Both the position numbers and the translations under genes were made by a program. This document shows positions 1 to 5,488 of a stretch of 13,114 nucleotides of DNA, one piece after another (position 1 is the first letter of the stretch; every line of letters starts with the position of its first letter). The notes beneath the pieces were generated by a model. It made no database searches, was not told where the DNA came from, and saw nothing but the letters and a program-made list of their open reading frames with translations. The stretch comes from Candidatus Gastranaerophilales bacterium (lineage in GTDB: Bacteria; Cyanobacteriota; Vampirovibrionia; Gastranaerophilales; Gastranaerophilaceae): positions 1 through 13,114 of the forward strand of contig CAJONH010000138.1 of NCBI GenBank assembly GCA_905235825.1, given 5' to 3'.

Positions 1-69
1 CACAGCCTTTTGACTTCGTTCCCCTTGGATTGCTTCACCACCTAATATGCTGTTGTGGTTCGCAATGAC
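1..69. repeat. Dispersed hairpin repeat, partial at window edge
   Basis: The segment has the look of the common interspersed bacterial repeat whose ends read GTCATTGCGA and GAAGCAATCC (here on the minus strand). It can fold: ATTGC (29-33) pairs with GCAAT (62-66), and ACCAC (37-41) pairs with GTGGT (55-59) around a 13-nt loop. The outer part at 1-28 (a GACTTCGTTCC-like stretch) also fits this repeat type, so the element probably continues left of the window. It lies inside the reading frame of the 1-432 gene. The fold is seen directly; membership of a dispersed family is recalled from general knowledge, since no second copy is in this window. Confidence 0.55.
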
Positions 70-432
70 ATGACAATCACAATTTAATGACGGTATCACC
101 TGCAAAACAGGTTTTAAATATTCTGACCCGATTTTTTCCGCTACATAATCTCTTACCGCTACTTTATCCGTACATTTTCTTTTTAAATCCGTAGCATCAT
201 AAAGTTTCAACCACTGTATTTTTTGATTAAACGTTTTGCATCTTTTCTTATCTATAATCCACGATTTATTTTTAAAATCATACTTCAACGGCAGTTTCTC
301 TCCTGTTTTCATATAAAACAGCTTTGCTAAATACAAAGGGTATTCTCTTTCGTCTGAGTTTTTGAGGAAGTAATAATCCCACGGCGGATTTCCTATTCCG
401 TCTTGTTTATAAAAATCTAAAATTTTCAACAT
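1..432 (-). CDS. TupA-like ATP-grasp family protein, N-terminal part, running off the left edge
   Basis: An open frame of 144 codons with no stop reads from ATG at 432 to the window edge. Residues about 70-110 carry the pattern typical of TupA-like ATP-grasp proteins, often annotated as glycosyltransferases: a TFNQKIQWLKLYD-like stretch, then a DK.AVRDYVAEKIG.EYLKPVL stretch. These proteins are usually found in cell-surface polysaccharide loci and are thought to ligate amino acids or similar groups to glycans. After about residue 112 the sequence stops looking like the family and follows the translated hairpin repeat (residues about 119-144). The expected ATP-binding core is therefore not seen, and the gene may be truncated or a pseudogene. 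Only a weak GAG-type ribosome site precedes the start. The family call is good; functionality is doubtful. Confidence 0.65.
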   Translation of the reverse strand, partial: MLKILDFYKQDGIGNPPWDYYFLKNSDEREYPLYLAKLFYMKTGEKLPLKYDFKNKSWIIDKKRCKTFNQKIQWLKLYDATDLKRKCTDKVAVRDYVAEKIGSEYLKPVLQVIPSLNCDCHVIANHNSILGGEAIQGERSQKAV

Positions 433-562
433 AAAAAATCTCACAACCGAATAAAACAACAATACATTACTTGTTTATTGTTTTACACTTGCTTTTCATT
501 TATTATTTAAATAAATACATACAGGCTAAGATATATATACAACTCTTGCCGTATTTCTATTC

Positions 563-568
563 ATTATA
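563..568 (-). promoter_or_regulatory. Possible minus-strand -10 box for the 1-432 gene
   Basis: A perfect TATAAT lies on the minus strand. With a 17-bp spacer the -35 position would be 586-591 (AATGTA), a poor match that falls inside the left arm of the 577-674 inverted repeat. The implied leader to the ATG at 432 is about 124 nt. TATAAT arises easily in DNA this AT-rich, so this is only a candidate. Confidence 0.25.
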
Positions 569-576
569 TAAAGTCA

Positions 577-674
577 TATTAATTTTACATTGCAAAATAA
601 AATATGAAATCTGATTACAAAATTAAATTACCACATTAGCGTTAAAATGTCAACACTATAATGTAAAATTAATA
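577..674. repeat. Perfect 15-bp inverted repeat flanking a divergent promoter region
   Basis: TATTAATTTTACATT at 577-591 is the exact reverse complement of AATGTAAAATTAATA at 660-674, with 68 bp between the arms. The right arm overlaps the end of the plus-strand TATAAT (657-662) and the predicted transcription start of the XRE gene. The left arm covers the -35 zone of the candidate minus-strand promoter. This is the arrangement expected of paired operators bound by a repressor, most simply the adjacent XRE protein acting on its own promoter and perhaps on the 1-432 gene. The repeat is seen directly; the operator role is inference. Confidence 0.5.
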
Positions 675-696
675 AATTTTTATATTTCAATGGAGA
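657..696 (+). promoter_or_regulatory. Promoter -10 and ribosome binding site of the XRE gene
   Basis: TATAAT at 657-662 is a perfect -10 box. No good -35 lies at 16-18 bp (CATTAG at 634-639 is the 17-bp position), so the promoter is weak or assisted. The predicted start of transcription is near 669, giving a leader of about 34 nt. GGAGA at 692-696 is a clear Shine-Dalgarno site 6 nt before the ATG at 703. Confidence 0.5.
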
Positions 697-702
697 TAAA
701 TA

Positions 703-1140
703 ATGGATGATAAAGAAGAATTAAATTTATATTCCGATAATTTGAAAAAAATCAGAAATATACTGAATATATCACTGGCAGATTTATCTTCCAAAATTGG
801 TATTCCGCAGAGAACAATTACGAGTTATGAACAAAAAGAAAGATTATGTTCTGCTAAATTTATTGCAAATTTACATAAATATTTAAACATTAATGCCAAT
901 TGGTTTGTTACGGGAGAAGGAGAAATGTTTTTAAAAAACTATTCAACCGTCGGAGAAAGAATTCAATCATTATTAATTCAACATAATATTCCCCAATCGC
1001 ACTTAGCGGTTGATTTAAATATAAAAGAACAGGAATTAAATGATATTATTAACGGTAATAAGATGCTTGATTTAAATATGTTAAGCACTCTTAAATTAAA
1101 ATTTAACATATCTGCCGATTGGCTTCTTTATGGTGAATAA
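703..1140 (+). CDS. Tandem XRE/CI-type helix-turn-helix regulator
   Basis: This is a 145-aa predicted DNA-binding protein with two consecutive helix-turn-helix units. Residues 11-76 form a standard XRE domain: NLKKIRNILNISLADLSSKIG, then IPQRTITSYEQ as the recognition segment, closing with NANWFVTGEGEMF. That closing motif is typical of phage CI-like repressor N-terminal domains. Residues 83-145 repeat the plan (VGERIQSLLIQHNIPQSHLA, closing with SADWLLYGE) but are more diverged in the recognition helix. No peptidase or oligomerisation domain follows, so it is a short two-domain regulator. The start is supported by GGAGA at 692-696. It converges with the 1183-2193 gene. The 15-bp inverted repeat over its promoter suggests self-repression (inferred). 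The family call is strong; its targets are unknown. Confidence 0.88.
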   Translation: MDDKEELNLYSDNLKKIRNILNISLADLSSKIGIPQRTITSYEQKERLCSAKFIANLHKYLNINANWFVTGEGEMFLKNYSTVGERIQSLLIQHNIPQSHLAVDLNIKEQELNDIINGNKMLDLNMLSTLKLKFNISADWLLYGE

Positions 1141-1182
1141 ACTGTATATTATTTATTATATTTAAAATCGAAAATTCCGGTT

Positions 1183-2193
1183 CTACCGTGACATATCATT
1201 TTTTATTTCTCTATACGTTATATTATTTTTAATAAAAAACAATACGGCTGTAATTGTTGTTGCAATGACAACAACGGATTGTTCCACCAGAGATATTGCC
1301 AGAGCTGTTTCTTTATTTATATTATACATATTAAATGCTGCTATTACTGCCATTTGATATGGTCCTATAAAAATAGACGTTGATGGTATCATACAGGCAA
1401 GTGCTATAAAACCTATTAAAAATAAGGTTACAGACCAGTGTATATGACAGTTAAATCCCTGCATAACGATATAAAAATTTAAACATTCAAAAAACCATAT
1501 TGAAAATGAAGTCAATATTGCAAAAAACATATATTTCAGCGAGTCTATTGCTTCAAATCCCATAAAAAACGAATTACACATTCTATTAATATACAATATA
1601 ACTTTTTCTATAAATCCGGAAAAAGGAACTTTTTTTGTTTTTGTTATTATAAACCGGCATATTACATCGGTCTTATTATATTTATATGCAAAGATTGCAA
1701 GAATAATTCCAAAAATCATGCAAATTCCTGCAAATGAACATAAATGAAGTGCAATAATATTTCTATGATAAATAAATACTGCTATAAATAAAAATGAAAA
1801 AACTGCAATTATATCAAATATTCGTTCAAACATAACCGTGCCAAATACTTTAACTTTGTCTGTTTTATATTTTTGACCGATATAATAGGCTCTGTATATA
1901 TCTCCGGCTCGTGCAGGAAAAACTATATTCATTGCGGCAGTAGTTATACATAAATGTGCAAGTTCAATTAGAGGCGGATTTACTGTTTTATGCAACAACT
2001 GTTTAAATATTAATCCTCTAAGTGAAAGTGAAAATAATATAGAACATATCAAAGGTATGATATATATACAATTAAATCCCTTTATTACATTACATAATTC
2101 TTTTATATCCAAATTCGCAAAAATTAAATATACAAATACTAAAGTAATGAATAACAATATTATTCTTTTGGTAATCTTTTTCAAAACATACAT
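1183..2193 (-). CDS. LPG-synthase-TM / flippase-like integral membrane protein (UPF0104 type)
   Basis: A 336-aa polytopic membrane protein with about 7-8 hydrophobic segments (roughly 10-27, 42-58, 126-142, 150-170, 222-243, 255-276 and 300-322). The family signature is at residues 93-104 (PARAGDIYRAYY), followed by an ER pair at 123-124 and an IPSTSIFIGPYQ motif at 269-280. These match the lysylphosphatidylglycerol synthase TM-region/flippase-like family, which includes the membrane half of MprF and AglD-like proteins involved in lipid or lipid-linked sugar handling. No soluble aminoacyl-transferase domain is present, so a stand-alone lipid transporter-like role is likelier than LPG synthesis. 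It lies 18 bp after the TPR gene, probably co-transcribed. AGG abuts the ATG, so the start is not well supported; a TTG three codons in is an alternative. Confidence 0.8.
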   Translation of the reverse strand: MYVLKKITKRIILLFITLVFVYLIFANLDIKELCNVIKGFNCIYIIPLICSILFSLSLRGLIFKQLLHKTVNPPLIELAHLCITTAAMNIVFPARAGDIYRAYYIGQKYKTDKVKVFGTVMFERIFDIIAVFSFLFIAVFIYHRNIIALHLCSFAGICMIFGIILAIFAYKYNKTDVICRFIITKTKKVPFSGFIEKVILYINRMCNSFFMGFEAIDSLKYMFFAILTSFSIWFFECLNFYIVMQGFNCHIHWSVTLFLIGFIALACMIPSTSIFIGPYQMAVIAAFNMYNINKETALAISLVEQSVVVIATTITAVLFFIKNNITYREIKNDMSR

Positions 2194-2211
2194 CCTAATA
2201 TTTTAAAAATA

Positions 2212-2790
2212 TTATACTATCTTTAAGTTTGATTTTTGTATTTTTTTTTGAATACTTATTTTTTCATTTAAAAATTCATAGTTAAACAATGAGTTTGATT
2301 TCAAATCAGATGTATTAAAAATGCGTTTTACCGTTTTAAGTGTTTCATAAGCCTGCTTATATTCTTTTTGTAGTATTAAAATATTCATTTTTATTTCAAA
2401 TACCTGACCCAAAACAATATAATTTTCTCCGTCAAACATTGAAATAGCTTTATTGCAATATTTAAGTGCATTTGTATAATCTGAAGTTATGTACAGACAA
2501 TTAGCTGCAGATGCCAATATTTTAATGTTTTTATTATTTATCGTTTCTGCTTTTAAATATAAATCAAGTGCTTTTTTTATATAACCTTTTATAAATGTAA
2601 CATCAGCAAGAAAAATAAGACTTTTCAAATGGTTTGGAGTTAAATTAACAGCTTCTTTTAGTTTTTTGTATGCCAAATTAATTTTATTAAAATAATAAAA
2701 ATCATCCTCTGCACTCCTGCAGAGTATTTCTGATTTAATATTAATAACTTTTAATTCAGCAATATCCATATAATAATGATAAGAGTTCAT
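2212..2790 (-). CDS. TPR-repeat protein
   Basis: A 192-aa protein built almost entirely of helical repeats that read as about four tetratricopeptide units: residues roughly 22-53, 54-87, 88-121 and 126-159. The second and third are clearest, with the small/aromatic spacing of the TPR consensus (for example LFLADV-like and KALDLYLKAETIN). No signal peptide or catalytic motif is visible, so a scaffold or protein-protein interaction role is likely. The C-terminal tail is lysine-rich. It precedes the flippase-like gene by 18 bp, so the two probably form an operon and may work together. No Shine-Dalgarno site precedes the ATG at 2790; Met8 is an alternative start with no better site. Confidence 0.75.
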   Translation of the reverse strand: MNSYHYYMDIAELKVINIKSEILCRSAEDDFYYFNKINLAYKKLKEAVNLTPNHLKSLIFLADVTFIKGYIKKALDLYLKAETINNKNIKILASAANCLYITSDYTNALKYCNKAISMFDGENYIVLGQVFEIKMNILILQKEYKQAYETLKTVKRIFNTSDLKSNSLFNYEFLNEKISIQKKIQKSNLKIV

Positions 2791-2820
2791 TATTAAATAC
2801 GACTAGTAATTTAAATGTAG

Positions 2821-2863
2821 AGTATAAATTAATAACCATGAAATCCATGACTGTACATGGATT
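2821..2863 (-). promoter_or_regulatory. Candidate promoter and palindromic operator or hairpin before the TPR operon
   Basis: On the minus strand TATACT (2821-2826) is a plausible -10 box, predicting a transcript start near 2814 and a 24-nt leader. Just upstream, AATCCATG (2842-2849) and CATGGATT (2856-2863) form a perfect 8-bp inverted repeat around a 6-nt spacer, covering the -35 position. This fits a repressor or activator site. Read on the plus strand, AACC (2834-2837) and GGTT (2867-2870) could extend the stem, and T runs follow, as in a rho-independent terminator; yet no plus-strand gene ends here. Both readings remain open. Confidence 0.4.
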
Positions 2864-2992
2864 AGCGGTTTTTCATATTTTTTTAACATTTCGTAATATA
2901 TTCCTATTTTTTTTTAAATTTCGTTTAAAATCCTGAAATACAAGGCTTAGAAACGTATTACAAAACTTAATAAAAATTAAAAGACTTTAAAT

Positions 2993-4048
2993 CTATATAT
3001 TAAATGCTTTTTTAATTGATTTAGTATAATCGGGTCTTAATATGCCTTTTTCTGTAATAATTCCGGTAATCAATTCATTTGGAGTTACATCAAACGAAGG
3101 ATTTATTATATTAACGTCTTTTGAACAAATCCAATCGCCGTTAATATGTGTAACTTCTTCGTGATTACGTTCTTCAATAGGAATTTCACTGCCTGATTTT
3201 ATTGAAATATCAATAGTTGATAAAGGAGCTGCAATATAAAACGGAATATTATGATATTTAGCGGCAATAGCAACTGTATAAGTACCTATTTTATTTGCGG
3301 TATCACCGTTAGCCGCAATTCTGTCAGCTCCTGTTACCACCATATTTATCATACCTTTAGACATAAAATAAGAACACATTCCGTCTGTAATCAATGTAAC
3401 AGGAATACCGTCCTGAGCAAGTTCCCATGTTGTGAGTCTTGCACCTTGCTGTCTGGGTCTTGTTTCATCAGCAAAAACTTTAATGGTAGAATCTTTAGCA
3501 TAAGCACTTCTTATAACACCGAGTGCAGTGCCGTATCCAACCGTAGCTAAGGCACCCGCATTACAATGTGTAAGTATTGCAGCACCTTTTGGAACTGCTT
3601 CGGCTCCATAATCACCCATTTTTTTATTAATTTCTATATCTTCATTTTCGAGTTTTACACCGTTTTCTTTCAATGCAGACACTATTTCAGATATTGTTCC
3701 TTTAATGCTGCCGGCTAATTTCATTTGTTTTTCCACTGCCCAATAAAGGTTGACAGCAGTTGGTCTTGAAGATTTTAAATAATCGGCTTTTTCTCTCAAT
3801 GCTTCTAAAAATTTTTTTTTATCCGAGATTTGTTTTGAAAGTTCAATAGCGGCAAGAGAAACTCCGTGGGCACCTGCTATACCTATTGCGGGAGCTCCTC
3901 TTACTATCATATTTTTTATTGCGGAATACATCTCATCTGTAGTTTTGACATCAACCAGTTTAAATTCCTTCGGAAGAATTGTTTGATCTATCATCCTTGA
4001 AACTTCACCATGCCACTCTATAGTTTTTATTTTAGATTCAAATGCCAT
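2993..4048 (-). CDS. mtnA: S-methyl-5-thioribose-1-phosphate isomerase
   Basis: MtnA converts 5-methylthioribose 1-phosphate to 5-methylthioribulose 1-phosphate in the cytoplasmic methionine salvage pathway. The 351-aa length is normal for the family. Recognisable motifs are RGAPAIGIAGAHG (50-62), the THCNAGALATVGYGTALG stretch with catalytic Cys162, DETRPRQQGARLTTWEL (194-210), and TGADRIAANGDTANKIGTY with catalytic Asp242. The Cys/Asp pair sits where Cys160 and Asp240 lie in the Bacillus enzyme. GAGG at 4055-4058, inside the end of the upstream gene, is a good ribosome site 6 nt before the ATG, so translation is probably coupled to the membrane protein gene, which ends one base upstream. 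No other methionine salvage gene is in the window. eIF2B-related proteins share the fold, but the motifs favour MtnA. Confidence 0.93.
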   Translation of the reverse strand: MAFESKIKTIEWHGEVSRMIDQTILPKEFKLVDVKTTDEMYSAIKNMIVRGAPAIGIAGAHGVSLAAIELSKQISDKKKFLEALREKADYLKSSRPTAVNLYWAVEKQMKLAGSIKGTISEIVSALKENGVKLENEDIEINKKMGDYGAEAVPKGAAILTHCNAGALATVGYGTALGVIRSAYAKDSTIKVFADETRPRQQGARLTTWELAQDGIPVTLITDGMCSYFMSKGMINMVVTGADRIAANGDTANKIGTYTVAIAAKYHNIPFYIAAPLSTIDISIKSGSEIPIEERNHEEVTHINGDWICSKDVNIINPSFDVTPNELITGIITEKGILRPDYTKSIKKAFNI

Positions 4049-4049
4049 T

Positions 4050-4493
4050 TTAAACCTCTTTTTTTCCTTTAAAATACTCGTATAAATATAATGTCATAAA
4101 TGCAGAAAACATATTCATCAATCCGCATAACAGTGCTGTTAAAATTACCATTGGAATTAAAAATCCGATATTTGTAAATACTACTTTTATCCATAAAAAG
4201 GAACTTATTTTAAAAATAGAATATAAAATAAAAGCAATCGGGAAATATACAATCGAAAATCCGACAAAAGAGAAAAATCCCGTAAAAGCACCTATAGTAA
4301 GACATTTTGGAATATTAAGTTCTTTAATTAAATTCAATTTATAAAGATAAATAATTATAAAAGGAGCAGAAAAAAACATCACAATTGAAAAAGCAATACC
4401 TGTTAATTTTGGAACTAAAGGTAAAACACCAAGTATTGCACCGGTTATAATCGAACACATGCAAATTATTTTTAATAATTGTTTATCGTCCAT
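4050..4493 (-). CDS. Small four-helix membrane protein of unknown function
   Basis: A 147-aa very hydrophobic protein with about four membrane helices, near residues 8-28, 32-52, 66-92 and 104-135. It has short charged ends (MDDKQ at the N-terminus, KGKKEV at the C-terminus). I do not recognise the family. It resembles small bacterial membrane proteins that carry several Gly/Pro breaks in their helices. The start overlaps the end of ruvC by 11 nt in another frame, and GGAG at 4500-4503 is well placed 6 nt before the ATG. It ends one base before mtnA. It is therefore translationally linked to both, but those neighbours have unrelated roles, so context gives no functional hint. Confidence 0.75.
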   Translation of the reverse strand: MDDKQLLKIICMCSIITGAILGVLPLVPKLTGIAFSIVMFFSAPFIIIYLYKLNLIKELNIPKCLTIGAFTGFFSFVGFSIVYFPIAFILYSIFKISSFLWIKVVFTNIGFLIPMVILTALLCGLMNMFSAFMTLYLYEYFKGKKEV

Positions 4494-4977
4494 TTATTTC
4501 TCCGATATTCATATTATTACGTGAATAACAAAGTGCAATAGCTATAGAATCCAAAGTATCATCAAGTTTTGGCAGTTTTTTATATTTTATGCTCATTTGG
4601 ACTATCTTAGCAACTTCATCCTTCGTTGCTCTGCCGTAACCTGTAATTATTTGTTTTACCTCAATCGGTGTATATTCAAAAATAGGCACCGAATTTTTTT
4701 CAAGAACCGATAAAATTACCCCTCTGGCTTCTGCTACAGGAATAACCGTTTTTTGATTTTTAAAATAGAACAATTTTTCTATACTTGCAATATCAGGTTT
4801 GTAAATATCCAAAATTGTCTGCATATCGGTTTCAATTTCCAAAAGACGCTGAGAATCTGTTCTTGTTTTATCCGTTTGAACAGAACCCGATGCTTCAAGT
4901 ATATTTTCATTTCCCGATATATCAATAACTGACCAGCCCACAATAGCAAGCCCCGGATCAATACCTAATATTCTCAT
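4483..4977 (-). CDS. ruvC: Crossover junction endodeoxyribonuclease RuvC
   Basis: RuvC is the dimeric Holliday-junction resolvase that acts with RuvAB to finish homologous recombination. The 164-aa length is normal. The RNase H-like fold is marked by MRILGIDPGLAIVGW at the N-terminus, and the four acidic metal ligands are visible: Asp7, Glu67 (in SIEKLFYFKN), Asp140 and Asp143 (in LDDTLDSIAIAL). The EYTPIEVKQIITGYGRATKDEV stretch (101-122) is the family's DNA-contact region. It heads an operon with the membrane protein (11-nt overlap) and mtnA. There is no Shine-Dalgarno site; instead a promoter is placed so that transcription should begin at the ATG itself. ruvA and ruvB are not in the window. 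Confidence 0.95.
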   Translation of the reverse strand: MRILGIDPGLAIVGWSVIDISGNENILEASGSVQTDKTRTDSQRLLEIETDMQTILDIYKPDIASIEKLFYFKNQKTVIPVAEARGVILSVLEKNSVPIFEYTPIEVKQIITGYGRATKDEVAKIVQMSIKYKKLPKLDDTLDSIAIALCYSRNNMNIGEINGR

Positions 4978-5012
4978 AAAACAATTATATTAAACTATAT
5001 AATTTTCGGCAA
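4977..5012 (-). promoter_or_regulatory. Sigma-70-type promoter of the ruvC operon, predicted leaderless
   Basis: On the minus strand TTGCCG (5007-5012, 4 of 6 to consensus) is separated by exactly 17 bp from a perfect TATAAT (4984-4989). Six bases (TGTTTT) then lead to the ATG at 4977, so the expected +1 base is the A of the start codon. The absence of any Shine-Dalgarno sequence agrees with a leaderless mRNA. It also separates the ruvC operon from the GH13 operon upstream. Confidence 0.6.
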
Positions 5013-5031
5013 GTTCGGAATTCATTGTAAT

Positions 5032-5478
5032 TTAAAATATCAAGGATAAACCAAAATCTTTTACAACTGCTTGTTTTTGTGCTTGTTTTTGTGCTTGTTT
5101 TTGTGCTTGTTTTTGTGCTTGTTCTTGTGCTTTATTTTTCTGTTTTTCAATTTCTTGTTTAAGTTTCTTTTTGGAAAAATACTTTTCTAAAGGCAAAGGA
5201 CGCACTGGCGGCTGACCGACTCTTATACGTTCATATTGTTTTACTGCTTTTTTATTTACTTGATGCCTCAGAATATTTTTTTCAATTCTAAAATATAACA
5301 GACAAGTAGCGGCAACTCCGAGTGCCGCCTCTTGGAATATAGCTTCTTTTGTTCGTTTAATAATGCTTTCATCCCTTGAAAGATGTTTATCAATGGGGCC
5401 AAAAGGATTTTTATTGCCCTTTTTTCCGAAATTCATTGTATTTTTATTGGTCATAACAGGATTAAACGATACATTCAT
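5032..5478 (-). CDS. Small protein with FG-type N-terminus, one hydrophobic segment and AQKQ repeat tail
   Basis: A 148-aa protein, last in the four-gene operon and starting 10 bp after the GH13 gene. The N-terminus has an F-N-P and then an N-F-G motif (residues 5-7 and 16-18). Residues about 46-63 form one hydrophobic stretch (EAALGVAATCLLYF), a possible membrane anchor. The middle is basic, with a Pro-rich RVGQPPVRPLPLEKY patch. Residues about 110-138 are a Lys/Gln/Ala coiled-coil-like tail containing several AQKQ units. No catalytic motif or known family is recognised. It may anchor or scaffold the operon's enzyme at the membrane (inference). The ribosome site is weak, consistent with translational coupling to the gene before it. 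Confidence 0.7.
   Translation of the reverse strand: MNVSFNPVMTNKNTMNFGKKGNKNPFGPIDKHLSRDESIIKRTKEAIFQEAALGVAATCLLYFRIEKNILRHQVNKKAVKQYERIRVGQPPVRPLPLEKYFSKKKLKQEIEKQKNKAQEQAQKQAQKQAQKQAQKQAVVKDFGLSLIF
5069..5128. repeat. Tandem 12-bp repeat, five units, inside a coding region
   Basis: The plus-strand unit GCTTGTTTTTGT occurs four times exactly (5069-5116), then once with a single T-to-C change (5117-5128). On the coding (minus) strand each unit adds one QKQA/AQKQ block to the C-terminal tail of the 148-aa protein. Because the unit is a multiple of three, copy-number change by slippage would alter tail length without a frameshift. Confidence 0.95.
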
Positions 5479-5488
5479 AATGTCTGCT

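Noticed and set aside
1178..1188. Small hairpin CGGT-TCT-ACCG between the convergent XRE and flippase-like genes
   Set aside because: Four base pairs with a three-base loop and a broken T run are too weak to call a terminator.
2907..2916. Plus-strand T run downstream of mtnA taken as an mtnA terminator
   Set aside because: mtnA is on the minus strand, where this reads as an A run, and no GC-containing stem is next to it.
3251..3550. 99-codon plus-strand open frame inside mtnA
   Set aside because: It is antisense to a strongly conserved enzyme and its translation is Cys/Ser-rich with no family likeness, as expected of a shadow frame.
4779..4961. 60-codon minus-strand open frame inside ruvC
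   Set aside because: It lies in another frame of ruvC, whose catalytic motifs are intact; no independent ribosome site or motif.
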